This document shows positions 1 through 12,299 of a DNA stretch of 64,000 nucleotides, one piece after another. Within the stretch, counting starts at the first letter, position 1; every line of letters starts with the position of its first letter. A program made the position numbers and the translations under genes. The notes below the pieces were generated by a model. The model was not told the DNA's origin. It did not search any database and saw only the letters and a list, made by a program, of their open reading frames with translations. This stretch comes from Toxorhynchites rutilus septentrionalis (Eukaryota; Arthropoda; Insecta; Diptera; Culicidae), in the NCBI RefSeq assembly GCF_029784135.1, contig NC_073746.1:182219788-182283787 (forward strand), written 5' to 3'.

Positions 1-3000
1 TTGAGAACTACTAAGTCTCTGTAAAAAATATACACTTAGAAAAAAAAATTGTTTTGTATGACGCTAACTATTCTGCCACGGGAGACACTAAATCTAATAT
101 TTTCATGTGAGCTCCCCACAGATGAACACATGCCTTCAAAGAGGTTTGATGGCAAAGATAACGGCCTATTTATTGACGGCATCTGCGCTTCGCGAAGTTT
201 GTTAGAGTTTCAATTCATTCATCTCAGCTAGAAGCTAATCAAATTACGGCAATTTCATAAACATTCCATCCAGCGGGGGAGATGTTTTGATCAAAACAAC
301 ACTCTATTGAATGCCAAACAATTGCAGCGTAGAAGCGTATTGCTTGTTTCAACCGGAACATGTATGGACGAATGCTTACTTGTTTAGCTTACTTAAATTC
401 TAAACATTTGTGACCTAACAATTTTGTTTACGCTACAATCCAACTTGGCGGAAACGGGTTATATTTCGTCATGCGAATGAAAAATTGTTCGTGCGTCTGA
501 TCGAAACTTCCAGCGAGATGAGCGTCCCAACTTCTGGTAATTTTGTCTCGATGATGACATCACGAGATCTCTCTTTCATCAGCAGCATATGGTATATTTG
601 ACGATTAATCCAGTGGTGAAGAGTCATCCTCTATTTAAACCAAAAATACATGATGATGCAATCCATTATCCACTGCAAATCCACTTTTTTACTCTTAATT
701 CCACTAAATGAGATGATGATATTCAAAGCATTTTAAATATGTTACTCAGGAATTGGATCCTCATAGAGTGATTTATTTAGTGTCACCAATGTTTTCGTCG
801 TCGTAACAAAATCATAAAAAATCAATTCACAACACTAAGAACATATTCTTACCTGTAAAAATATCTGTGCACTGATCATGTTATTGCCTCTCGTTGACAA
901 TCCATGTGTACAAACCGCTTGTTATGTGACATTCAGATCCAAAGCCACGCTCTTTCAATGAGCTGATCAATAGCCAGTCAATCCATCACGAATAGGCATT
1001 GGGAAGGCAAATAATAAATATACTACTAGGCACAAACAAGATTACCCATCGACAGAACCGCCTGCCTTCTCATCTAGATAGGTATCTTGAGTTTGCCTTC
1101 ATCCTTCTAAGCTCTTGGCTTTGTCAAATGAGAAGAGAGCAAAACAGAAACATAGCGGCACAGCAAATTCCTTCTCCTTCCAAACAATAACCTAACACGC
1201 CTTAGGAATCTTAAAAAGGCCTCTTTTGAATACTGTACCACACCACTTTGACATCCACTCTGTCGCACATAATACAATGTGTACGCGAAAGGAGCGAGGC
1301 ATCCCCGCCAGCGCCCTGCCCCGGTGAGTGCACGAACGGCTCAAAGTGTAAGGTACCCCCCTCTGGAGGTTCAGTGAACGTAACAACATTGTTTACGGAG
1401 TTTCCGTTTAACGCAGCAGCAGCACACCACAGCCCATTACTTCATATTCAGCTCAAATACGTCTGCTACCTGCTAGCAATACAAAACTGCGTTACGGACA
1501 AGGTTCCGTGTGTATTGATTTGCCATAAGTTTGGAATTCAAAATAGACTTGAGAAGGCGCCAAACGGCGTTGGATTATTATACATATTTGCGCATAAATA
1601 ATCGTCACTAACAAACTATTTTGCGCCGAAACATCTATGAGTGATATTCAGAAACCACATTCAAATGAAAAACAAAAAAAACCATTTTGATGCTACACAC
1701 AAGATCGTAAAAAGTGATTACTAGTTTGAATTATTAGATCACTTTTAGTTATTTATTTACAATTATAATTAGAACCCTTAATTTAGAACCCTTAAGACAT
1801 AAGGTACACCGGGGCAAACTAAAGCGGTTTGTCAATGTTCAACTTGAAAGTTGTCTTAAGAAATCACAAAATGACTAAATTGAAATCTGTTTGCAGCATA
1901 TACAAGGTATGATAGATGACTTCCGATAAAAAATAGAGATTTACTATAGGGAAGGTGCGGATAAGATGGACAGGTGGTTGATTTGTATAGTTACATAATG
2001 AATTTCTGTTAATGAGAACCCCTTCTACATGTTATTCCTATGACAATGAAAAAAGTACCCCGTTGAAAAATAATTGAAAATGAATTAATGAATTGGCAGG
2101 ATATGTTTATAACTTAATTTCTTATCGTAAATACTTCTGAATATATTCTAGCAAAGAAAACCTCATTTTGCCTCAAAATATAGCAATGTGTAAAAAACTG
2201 CATTATTTCATGCAACTTCGGTCACTTTTACCAACCAAAAGACCTTTGAAGCATTATAAAATTAATTTAAATTATGGCAACTTCAATACATTCTCAAATG
2301 TTACCAATGCTATCGAATGAATAAAAAACTGCTAAAAATTCAATATATATTCAATATAATTCTTATAATAAAATGCGATTTTCTCAACCAATCGCCCCAC
2401 TATGAAGAGCCGTGAACAGTGTTGCCAAATAACATAGAAATTTTCTGCAAATGACATTTCACAATAAAAACTAATACTTATGATGGATTTCGCGCCAACT
2501 CGTCTATGGGATTTGCATGACCCTCTCAGAACTCAATGAAACTTTCTGTGCGTGAAGACCTTACCTAATTAAGCAACTTGGCATACTTAGTTTTCCGAAA
2601 ATTTATCTAGACTAACATATGGAAAAGGCTAAATATTTTTGATCATTTATTTATAACATTTTTTTACTCGAAAATGGTAATTCCTACAAAAAAGTGATCT
2701 ATAGAGGAGTTTTAGGAAAATAATAGAATATCCAGAAAAAAATACTGAAAAATCCTACACTGAAAAAAATCGATTTCAAAAACTAAAAGTCGATTTTCTC
2801 AAAATGGTCGTCTCAGATTTTGATGAAATGGTAGATAAATTGTAGATAAATATTTGCCCTACAACTCTTCCGCAACTTGTGCATATTTAAGGCAAAAAAG
2901 TTTTCCTCACAAAAACTTTTTCAATATTTTTTCTTGAATATTTTCAATTTTTTTTTGTGCAGCTATAGAAAAAATCAACAACAAGTAGAAATGGATTTAT

Positions 3001-3050
3001 GGTGACCCTTGAATACTAAAGTACAGATTTCAGCTTGTTTTTGTAGTCAA
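1..3050. other. No gene recognised; AT-rich intergenic or repeat DNA
   Basis: I find no credible protein-coding gene here. A stretch at about 1160-1620 is less AT-rich and open on both strands (117 codons on plus, 65 on minus), but neither product looks like a known protein. About 1800-2420 has the look of an old dispersed repeat, with 'gtacaccggggcaaac' near its start and a GGTGCGGATAAGATGGACAG stretch inside. About 2740-2990 is T/A-rich low-complexity sequence. Classification as repeat is by appearance only. Confidence 0.4.
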
Positions 3051-3054
3051 ATAC

Positions 3055-3830
3055 AGGGTTTTCCATTTCGGGCTTTCGAAAGTATACAGCCCTGCGCTGA
3101 CAACCGTTTGACATAGCTGTCAACCAAAGCGTCACATCGTTAGTTGAATGTCTGCCATTTTACAATATGGATGGTTTTAGCATCGCACAATGTTCATTTT
3201 GTTAAATTATACTGTAAAAATGATGAAAAACCGGCAACTGTTTTTCGAGCATTACGGACGAATATTGGTCGTCATGGACGGCCTACAGAGCACACAATCG
3301 CTAATGTAGTGCGTAAATTCGAACAAACTGGATCCGTAGCGGATATTGTGAAACCTGTGCATCATCGTAATGTGCGTTCGGCCGAAAATATTGCTGCTGT
3401 TGCTGCCAGTGTGGAGGATGACCCGAATGTTTCGATTCCACGGCGTGCTCAGCAATTGGGCTTGTCAAACACATCATTGTGGCGAATTTTGCATTTGGAC
3501 TTGCACTTACATCCATATAAAGTCCAACTGGTACAAGAATTAGAGCGTGGTGACCATGGAATGCGTCGGGCATACGTCGATTGGGTGAACGAACAACAGC
3601 AGCAAAATGCTGAATTTTCGCATCAAATTTTCTTCTGCGATGAGGCACATTTCGAGCTCGGTGGCTATGTGGACACTCAAAATTTCCGTATATGGAGCTC
3701 AGAAAATCCACACGTGATTGTTAAGAGGCCATTGCATCCGCCAAAAGTTTGGTGCGCATTATGGTCTGGTGGAGTCATCGGGCCGTATTTCTTTGAAAAT
3801 GCTGAAGTGAAGTGCGTTGAAAATTTGCTC
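3055..3830 (+). pseudogene. Truncated Tc1/mariner-superfamily transposase
   Basis: The open frame from 3144 (262 codons) encodes the N-terminal two thirds of a cut-and-paste transposase. It has a helix-turn-helix DNA-binding region (ALRTNIGRHGRPTEHTI, then a second HTH around SIPRRAQQLGLSNTSLWRIL) and the start of the DDE catalytic core: FFCDEAHFELGG holds the first catalytic Asp, followed by NPHVIVKRPLHPPKVWCALW and GVIGPYFF. Homology stops at about codon 225 (about 3815), where an unrelated repeat with its own end begins. The later catalytic residues are therefore absent and the element cannot be autonomous. A terminal-repeat-like stretch begins at about 3055 (tacagggttttccatttcgg). The copy at 61911-63290 belongs to the same family. 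Confidence 0.85.
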
Positions 3831-3990
3831 AAATTCGCTTGTCATTGCTATGCGAATCGTGTACGTTCCTCAGTGAAAGCGTTCATTCATTTACTCTTGT
3901 CAGTGCTACCAAATATTTGCACTAAAGACTAATCCTTAAACTTTTCTAGTGCTTATTCTCGCAGGCAATAATTTCGTAGTCCTACGTTAA
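3815..3990. repeat. Dispersed repeat ending in the CGTAGTCCTACG motif
   Basis: This stretch interrupts the transposase. A diverged relative lies at 24410-24565: both share a 'ttgctcaaatt' start, a 'cagtgctaccaaat' block and a terminal cgtagtcctacgttaa-type motif (3975-3986 here, 24550-24561 there). It is an old repeat of unknown class. Confidence 0.6.
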
Positions 3991-4439
3991 AAATGTGTTA
4001 CGAACAATCAAGGCTGTGTTAGCTGTCGCGATCCGTATCAGGATCAAGAATTTGACCGTTTCCGACGGATAATATCTGGTAATTGTCTCATGAAATCGAT
4101 GTAGTTATTCTTCCGGGACGGACCACACGAAAAAATGGAACGAAAAAGGTAAATGTATCTTGATTTACAACCTTCAGTCATCTGCAAGTCTTCGATGGTT
4201 TTCCCTTTTGAATAATTTATACAAGTTGTATGTTTTAGGGAGCCAACAGCATATGAAATTTATATTTATCAAGACTTCAACTAACCGGGATCGCAATATC
4301 TGAAAATCTGAACTTCCGATTTTTTCTAGATATCAACCCAGAGCATATGAACATGAACACTTATATTCACTTCGTAGATTGCTCGAAATTATTCTGATCC
4401 AAGTATGTAGTGCTACAAACATTCAATAAACTGAATTTT

Positions 4440-4790
4440 AAATTGTAAACAGAAGAGGTAACATAAAGCGATTTTTCTTGGTGACAATGCTCCGTCAAAC
4501 CGAGAAATAGTGGCCAGAGAAATGGTTGAGATACTCTATCAAGATCAACTACCGCAGGCGGCCTATTCGCCAAAGTTAACTCCTTCCGATTATCATTTGT
4601 TTTCATCGATGAGATACGCACTCGATACGCAGCGCTTCAGTTCTTCGAAAAAGGGCGAAAATGGCTCAGTGAGTCGTTTGGCTCAAAAAACGATTTTTTT
4701 TTCTGACGAGGCATTCATGAAATTCCTGTCATATGGGTAAAAATGAGCAGCTTCTAGCGGCCATCACTTCGAATAAAACATTTGCAATGA
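4440..4790 (+). pseudogene. Mariner transposase C-terminal fragment
   Basis: The sequence encodes the C-terminal half of a mariner-type transposase. FLGDNAPSN stands where the second catalytic Asp sits (HDNARPH in typical members), and AAYSPKLTPSDYHLFSSM carries the third catalytic Asp in the diagnostic SPDLAPSDYHLF context. The frame from 4510 runs 76 codons and then decays. No N-terminal part is attached and no terminal repeats are evident, so this is a dead fragment. Confidence 0.8.
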
Positions 4791-4799
4791 TTTGAGGCC

Positions 4800-7200
4800 A
4801 ATAACGTGTATTTTGAATGAAAAAATTGCGGTCCCATATGTATACATCTAGTAGAACAATTAAACGATACACAAGAGTCTGCTCTAGTACGAAGTATAAT
4901 TTGATTTTGTTACACTAATTTATTTCTTTAAAAATGCTATTTATCCATATGACTATGCATTGCATTACAAGTAATGAAGTTTACTTCGGGTCAATATTTA
5001 CAAAATAAAAAATAACGGTCGAGCCAACTTCGGGAATACCGACTTATTGCAAGCATCTGCACTGTTGCAACATTCAAGAGATAGGAGAAAAAAACACAAG
5101 AAATAAGATAAGAACGCCAAACAGAGGGAACGAATCGCATGCTCACAGGAAATGCTGGTTCTTATCAGTGATAGTTTGTTTCCGAGTACCTCCCATATGT
5201 TCGAAGGGGAAACCACACATGTTGTTAAATCGCATGCAACTTCACTGAATACAGCTGATTGCGTTCTAGCCAGTTGTTTCCTGAAAATATGGCATCTCAG
5301 TTTCACGTTGTTTCGGTTCGATTTCGCATCACTTTTACAGCAACCAATGGTCATTAGCGATATCTGATCGAGGTACAAACAAATTGATTCTGTTGTAGCT
5401 GTGGTCATAACAGATGGTGACATCATACCCATATCTCGTTCTTCCAATGATGACAGATCTTAAAATAATCCTTGTTAGTGGATTGATATGCGGTTAAAAA
5501 TATTCGAAACAACACTTGTAATACAACATACGAATACATGTTTATTCTTTTTATCTGAACTGCGCTTCCTCCATTTAAATGTGCTCAAAACGCACACTTC
5601 CACGTTTCATCAATCCAAGTGAGTCAACTTTTAATATACGCACTGAAGCCTCCGCACCAACGCACCAAGTCAGCAACATGTGAAATGCACACGTTCTTCC
5701 GGATATTCAATCTCCGTAACTGACAGACTATCATCATTTCTTGTTTGTCTGATATGTCAAGCACTCATCTCTCTATTCGTACACCGATCCAATACTCCAA
5801 TTATCGACCACTGCCCTTTTGTATTGCATCCAATGATTTATTTCAACTGCCACTGAATTCATCCAATAAAACATTTCTTTTGCCAAGAGAGCGGTAATTT
5901 TCTCATCAGATATCGCACCAGCTATCTTTCTTCGCCGTTCGGAACAGACCTTGTTTGTTTGGGTTTTTTATCTCTCGCGCCATCATCACAAACTCGAGCT
6001 TATTTCATTCCGAGCAACGACTACCGACGGTGGCGTGACGTGATTTTTTCAAACAACTTCGAGTTAAATCGCGAATAATATAAACTGATTTCACACCAAT
6101 AGCGCAGCAAACGCTACACTCTGCGCTAAGGCGCTGATAAAAGTTTTATCTCCGAACCCATGTGAGCGCATATGACTCATCGCGACGAGTCGAGTAATTT
6201 CAATTTTAGCAACAATTCTGCGAAATCATGAACACTGCAATTGGAACGCGAAGTGTTATTCTCCGTTCAATTGGATTCACACAGATTATTCACGTACAAT
6301 GCCACCAATAGCGATCAAAATAACACAGTTCTCTCGATTTTTTTTCTTTTGAAGGAGTAATCACACATAGAACCTGATATAGAAATTGTCAGCTTCACAC
6401 AAAATCGAAATGTCAAACTAAACCAATGCAAAAACAGCTTTTCATGATATTTATTTGCGACTTAGTAATCGACGAATTCCACTTGCATTCTCAATACCGA
6501 TTGTAAACCTTTCTTCACGCAACTAGAGCACATTTGTTGTGTATGTAGGCGCAAATCACTAGTATCATACACGTGGACTTTCACGTGTTATGAATTCAGC
6601 ACTTTGGTGTGCGGAACAATTTCATTGAATCTTCTCTCGGAAACACTACACAAAACAGGATGACAATTACTTCGGCCCACGCATAGATTCCTCCACCCGA
6701 CACTCCAACCCGTTATCAGTACACGGCCGTTCCGAATTCCGCGCAAAAAAAAATACTAGTAGTTCGCACAATCAGCGACCGGTTGTGCGACCTTCTATCC
6801 CGCGGATTGTTAAAAAACTGAGAATATACTAGACTCACGGTCTGACGTACGCGACTAACACGACGAATACACACAGCACACAACACAGGAAAACTCGCCC
6901 ATTGATCAGCGACAATACTACGACGCTGGGATGGTACGTGCAAAGGCTGTTGTGACTTACCCGGCTCAACCACACGATAGACTGGCCGCAGAGAGCAAGA
7001 AGCGGTGTTTGGTGTGTGAGAATAAAAATAAAAGCACAACAGACAAGGAGAAATAGAAATGAAAAAAAAAACCCTAAACACATTGAACTTGGTGCGATGG
7101 TATACATACTAAAATGTATACACAAGCACATTTCCTCTCTCTCTTTAGGTTCTCCCCTTCACTTCGTCGCTGCTGCTAGAGTGGTCAGCTAAGGTTGATT
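4800..7200. other. Mostly unclassified; possible minus-strand 5' exon at 6961-7081
   Basis: Most of this stretch shows no recognised gene or repeat. On the minus strand an open stretch at 6961-7081 ends in a consensus splice donor (GAGCCGG followed by GTAAGT, donor at 6955-6960). This could be a 5' leader exon or a short signal-peptide exon of a gene running left, but I find no matching downstream exon. A 149-codon minus frame at 4998-5447 has no recognisable domain. Low confidence. Confidence 0.25.
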
Positions 7201-8470
7201 TTCGTAGCAAAATAAGTTCTCCACGTAAAATTATCGGAATGGAAAACTATTTTAACGTAGGACTACGGAAGATTATCTGAAAAGTGAGCAAGTACTGAAG
7301 AATTCAAGATTTCGAACGGTTTCGAATTCGACAATTTTTTAATAATTTGAAAAGAAGTTTGCCTCGATCGATTGAAAATATTTCTTCGTATCTATCATAA
7401 TAAAGAATATACATTTTTTAAAAACAAACCATTAAATAATTGTAGAATGTCAGGCACTATCTGAACCTGCTAAATCTCACGTTCTGATTGAATAACCTTT
7501 CTCAAGGTCGAGTGTTTAGTTGAGTTTTCCATATTGGTATTTTTCAAGGCTAGAGGCGAATGAACTGATGAATTTAAAAGTCTCTATGGGGGAACGAAAT
7601 CTTCGAAGGTGAAAAATGAAGACCGACTCTACTCTCAGTAGATTCGCTTCGAATAGAACTGCTTCGGCAGTCGCCGTCAACAAAAAATGAATTGACTAGC
7701 GTTGACTAGCGAGGATGACTGATGAACTAGTCCAGTCAGTGGTTATTCTAACTGACGCGACTAATGAATACAAATCTGCCTCTTCTTTCAACTACTTCAA
7801 TCCACATTTCTACTCCCCTAGGAACGGAATTGTTACCCGCGTACGCCATCTTATTTTACGTCCATATAAAGAGGAACGAAAACTTGATCTCTGATGCAAA
7901 AAAGTAGTTACCCCATCAATGGACGGTTTATTGTCTACCCATCGTGGAATCAAACCAATGAACTTAGACATTTATGAAGTATGCTATAAAGGTCCACGCG
8001 TTAGTTTTGGTAAATAGCGTGTAAAATAGCGCGCACACACTGCACGCTATTTTATACGTGTGAGTAATTTTCGTGTACGATACAAAAAAATCTAGCCCCC
8101 TTAGCATATGTCAAACCACGTTGAACTCAAACATCGATGCATGCATACATGATACATGGGAGAGAGAGGAACGATTTCGTTTTGGGGGAAGCCATTTCAA
8201 AATGCAATGAAGACAATTTGACTGGGAAGAATGAAATGAGATAGTCGAGTCGTAGAGAGGGAAAGTGACTAAACGCCCGACTTACTGTTTAGTCGTTTTG
8301 GTGGAGAAACTGCGTGAGGAAGCCAAAAGTCATTTCCGACTGAATACGGATATAGTCAGTCAGATCGTCAGCTGACTATCCTCAGTTGACTATGACTATG
8401 CTGAGCCCTGGTCTCAATAATTCATAACATCATCAAAGGTCTACCTTGAAAAATCATCCGCAAAATTCAG
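7200..8470. other. Intergenic DNA with dispersed repeat fragments
   Basis: It contains one copy of the recurrent near-palindrome CGTAGGACTACG (7256-7267). A 'tagaggcgaatgaactgatg' block at about 7551 recurs in diverged form near 23142 and 61688. I see no coding potential that I would defend. Confidence 0.4.
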
Positions 8471-10100
8471 AAAAACTTGATTTGTGGAATGGTTTTGAAA
8501 GTAGCAAGCTCTAGAAGCCAAACTAAAAAGCAAAAAAAAAGTGAGGAATACTCAGACCGTTGGATTTTCAAATTTGCAAGAAAGGTTTTCCCGATTCCGT
8601 TCCTGCACAAAGCGTCGTACGCGACATTCCGCTCCAATGCAAATATGAGAATTTTTCGATGGTAGAATTCTCAGTTGTCCTCCTCTCATGTAACAATTCA
8701 GCTCCGGGGTCGGACAAAATTAAATTCAACTTGTTGAACAATCTTCCTGACTTGGGGAAACAGCGTTTGCTGAACTTGTTCTACAAGTTTCTGGAGCTGA
8801 ACATTGTCCCACATGACTGGAGACAAGTGAAAGTGATAGCCATACGAAAAACCCAACAAGCCGGCTTGCGATCACAATTGGTATAGGCCGATTTCAATGT
8901 TACCCTGTATTAGTAAATTGTTAGAGAAAATGATTCTACTTCGTTTGGACAAGTGGGTCGAAACGAACAATTTGCTGTCAAATACGTAGTTTGGCTTCCG
9001 CCGAGATAAAGGGACGGACGATTGTCTCGCGCTGCTATCTTCTGAAATCCAAAACGCATTTGCTCGCAAAGAACAAATGGCTTCCGTCTTCCTCTATATC
9101 AAAGGAACATTTGATTCAGTTTCCATGGAAATTCTCTGAGAGAAACTTCATAATCGTGGACTTACGCCAATTCTGAATAATTTCCTGTGCAATTTACTGT
9201 CAGAAAAGGACATGTTTTTCAATCATGGCAGCTTGAAATCTTCTCGATACAGTGGGCCTACCACAAGGCTCCTGCCTAAGCCCCCTCTTGTATAGTTTTT
9301 ACGTCAATGATATAGATGATTGTCTAACTAGAGATTGCAAGTTGAGACAACATGCAAGATGATGGAGTTATTTTCACCACGGGTACTAATCTCACCGTTC
9401 TGCAAAAATCCTTGCAAGATACCCTGAACAACCTGTTCACGTGGGCTCTCAAGCTGGGTATCGAATTCTCTACGGAGAAAACCGAAATGGTCGTTTTTTC
9501 TAGGAAGCACGAACCCGCTCAATTCCAGCTTCACCTATCCGGCAAAACGATCAGGCACTCGATGTTTTTCAAATACCTTGGAGTATATTTTGACTCTAAA
9601 TGTACCTGGGCAATACACATTGCATATTTGAAACAGAAATGCCAGCAAAGAATCAATTTTCTCCAAACGATAACCGGAACATGGTGGGGTGCCCATCCAG
9701 GAGACCTCATTCTGTTGTACAAAACAACGATATTATCAGTGTTGGAATATGGCAGTTTTTGCCTTTCAATCTGCTGCCAGGTTTCATATTCTCAAGCTGG
9801 AGAGGGTACAATATCGTTGCTTGCGTATGCGAGTCTCGAAGTCTTGGCAGGAGTATCCCCTTCGGTTCACAGAATTACTCTTCGGTTCACAGAATTTTCT
9901 TACAGATTTCTCATCCGTTGCCGGATCATGAATCCATTGGTGATTGATAACTTCGAAAATCTACTCCAACTGACTCCTCAGTCAAGCCTTATGTCTTCAT
10001 ACCATGAGTACCTTACCCACGCCCTGCACCCTTCACTAGGCATCTCCAACCAAGTTTGCTTCCCATACTTTTGCAATTCCTCTGTCATTTTAGTTTAGTT
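8470..10100 (+). pseudogene. Non-LTR retrotransposon reverse transcriptase, broken by frameshifts
   Basis: The plus strand encodes pieces of a LINE-type reverse transcriptase in several frames. About 8690-8860 gives the fingers region (NSAPGSDKIKFNLLNNLPD, then WRQVKVIAIRK). About 9040-9330 gives the palm in broken frames. From 9352, QDDGVIFTTGTNL covers the catalytic [F/Y]xDD box, with the residue before DD changed. TEKTEMVVFSRKHEP and FKYLGVYFDSKCTW follow, then the thumb region WGAHPGDLILLYKTTILSVLEYG. Stops and frameshifts make it inactive. With the RNase H domain downstream, this fits an I-group type non-LTR element. The 5' end, including the endonuclease domain, is missing. Confidence 0.88.
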
Positions 10101-10163
10101 TACGCTTTAATGTTATTCCGTCGATACTTTCGGAAAAAATAGGGGATAGTTAGTTCTGATACA

Positions 10164-10989
10164 ATGTTCTTTACTGACGGTTCATTCATAAACGGGTCCA
10201 CTGGCTTCGGCATCTTCAATGAGAATTCCAGTGCCTCTTTCAAACTCAAAGATCCTTGTTCCGTGTATGTCGCTGAAATGGGTGCGATATACTATGCTCT
10301 AGGGATCATTGAAAGACTGCCCATCGACCATTATTTTATTTTTTCAGACAGTCTCAGCTCAATAAAGGCAATCCACTCAATGAAAGTTGATAAACGCTCA
10401 TCTTTTTTCCTAACAAGAATAAGACAACTATTGAATGTTTTGGCCGAAAAATTATTCAAGATTACTTTAGCATGGGTTCCCTATCATTGCTCGATTCCGG
10501 GGAATGAAAAAGCGGACTCACTAGCTAAGGTGGGCGCTTCAGAAGGCACACTTTTTGAAAGGCAAATTGTTTATAACGATTTTTTTCACATTCCTCGTCA
10601 GCACACACTCGTAAGTTGGCAGCGCATGTGGAGTGAAAATGAGTTCGGTCGTTGGTTACACACGATTATCCCTAAGGTTGAATGTAGGTCGTGATTTCAT
10701 TCGCGTGATATCTCGGCTTATGTCCAATCACTGCAACCTAAACGCGCGTCTCTATCGCATTGGGCTTGCAGCAAACAATCTTTGTGATTGTGGCAATGGC
10801 TACCACGACATCGAGCATATTGTTTGGTCGTGTATCCGGTTCCATGCTGCTAGCTCTCAGCTCTCTAGAGCACTGAGAGCACAAGGCAGACAATCGGATA
10901 TCCCGGTCCGGGATATCTTAGGTAGCCGTGATCCTGATCTTCTGCTCCATCTACACATATTCCTCAGAAACGCCAATGTCAAGGTTTAA
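10164..10989 (+). pseudogene. RNase H domain and C-terminal zinc motif of the same non-LTR element
   Basis: An open frame of 176 codons encodes a ribonuclease H domain that would degrade the RNA template during retrotransposition. All four catalytic acidic positions are visible: FFTDGSF, VAEMGAI, FSDSLSSI and GNEKADSLAKVG. A +1 shift leads into the frame 10633-10989, which carries a C-terminal Cys/His cluster (CDCGNGYHDIEHIVWSC). RNase H following RT in one polyprotein supports an I/R1-like clade. It has been split from the RT by frameshifts, so it is a relic, although this part is better preserved than the RT. Confidence 0.88.
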
Positions 10990-11234
10990 TGATTTTTCCT
11001 TCGTTGTGTTCTTGTTTTATATCCCTCCTATCCGATCTATAAACTTTTACTTAGTCGCGGCAAAACATACACAGTCCATTGCAGTCCACTGATCATTTAA
11101 CAAGAGCCAAAGGTTGTACCGCTCATGACAACTCTACACGAGCTGATGATTGTATCGGCTAGTGACCATTCTATCCTGGATTCCTTGAGTCGAGAAGACG
11201 CACCACGCTAAATATGGGGTACAGACCAGGGGGG

Positions 11235-11273
11235 CGACACGGGATACATCCTAATAGGAAGTATCCCGTGTCG
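11235..11273. repeat. Perfect 13-bp inverted repeat in the non-LTR 3' region
   Basis: The arms cgacacgggatac (11235-11247) and gtatcccgtgtcg (11261-11273) are exact reverse complements separated by 13 bases. They sit about 250 bp after the last recognisable codon of the non-LTR element. A hairpin in the 3' untranslated end is a plausible RT recognition structure, but this is inference. Confidence 0.7.
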
Positions 11274-11439
11274 GGCACACGTACAGAGCATTAGAGACAA
11301 CAACATCCCAATTACGAGAACACTTGTAATACTAACCTCGAGCCAACCGCGAGTAATCGGTTATATATTACTAACATAGATAATAAGAAAGATTAACAAA
11401 ATATACGCCATATGAATCTTGATAAAAATATATATTTTG

Positions 11440-11897
11440 GGAAAAAAACATCATCATCATCATTCAAGTCGTCTCGCTCCAGCTATCAAACAGGAGTCCT
11501 TCTCAATGCTGATGTCACACACAATGGTTTTGCTGGATTCTCGATACTCGAAGGAAGAATGAATGGTAGATATCGCACTGTATGGTGCAATTTTGCTCGG
11601 TGGAGGCACCGCGTCGATTTGCATGCCGTCTGGTGAAAAGTGCTTCTGTATTTTTCATCACTTCATATTTGAATCTGTACTGGGGTGTAAGTTTAAAATT
11701 TTCAAAACAAGAGCGTTACGTTTGGGGTGCAAACTTTCGAGCGTTAACACCTCTCTGTCAGTTGTACAAAGTGGTATGTCAATCAAAATCATTCGAGAGG
11801 TAAGAGGCATGTTCACTAATTAACCCAAAAACATGTTTTAATATCTCAAAACTGCTTTGAAAGCAAACTATTCAAATCACAAAAATCTATATATACA
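11440..11897 (+). repeat. Histone-promoter-like repeat, cut off at its TATA box
   Basis: This region is homologous to the sequences upstream of the H1 pseudogene (18.5-18.8 kb) and the H2B pseudogene (34.6-34.9 kb), and to 23.2-23.5 kb. Shared blocks include 'ctggggtgtaagtt', a gagcgttacg block, 'atgttttaatatctcaaaa' and a final TATA-like 'ctatatata'. Immediately after the TATA a different element begins (cagggtggccaccc), so no histone coding sequence follows. Confidence 0.6.
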
Positions 11898-12250
11898 GGG
11901 TGGCCACCCATTCGGAAAAAGCGGGAAATGCGGGAAAAAATCGGACACAACATCCATCGGGAAAAATGCGGGAAAAGTCGGGAATTGCTTCACGAAGTCG
12001 AGATTTTGTGCGCTCTAAAAAGATACTGTGTGCATTTTAGCGTGTTACGACCATCTAAGCAGCGAGAATCTGTGTTCCTGCTCCTGCTCTGTTGAAGAAA
12101 GTAATTCAATGTTCCGTGGATAACCCAGTTTACTGGAAAATGTTTAAGAATTTTACAAATGAGATTCAAGAACTCAAGCGTCACTTCCAATTGAAAAAAA
12201 GAGAAAAACCTAATGGAATTTGAATGACTTTTTGAAAGCATTGTACAGTC
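11898..12250. repeat. Start of an unclassified repeat (cagggtggccaccc)
   Basis: It begins with cagggtggccaccc followed by short 'cgggaaaaa'-type repetitions. This looks like the end of a dispersed element inserted into the histone-promoter repeat. No coding potential was recognised. Confidence 0.4.
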
Positions 12251-12299
12251 TATTTACAAACATTCCTCTAAGAAGGGCATATTACACAGCCGTAACGTT

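Noticed and set aside
1248..1601. 117-codon plus frame with several cysteines
   Set aside because: The cysteine spacing matches no family I know. A GTGAGT donor at about 1323 and a minus frame over the same bases make it ambiguous.
11412..11823. Overlapping plus frames of 73-86 codons
   Set aside because: They fall within the histone-promoter-like repeat and are not conserved in the other copies of that repeat.
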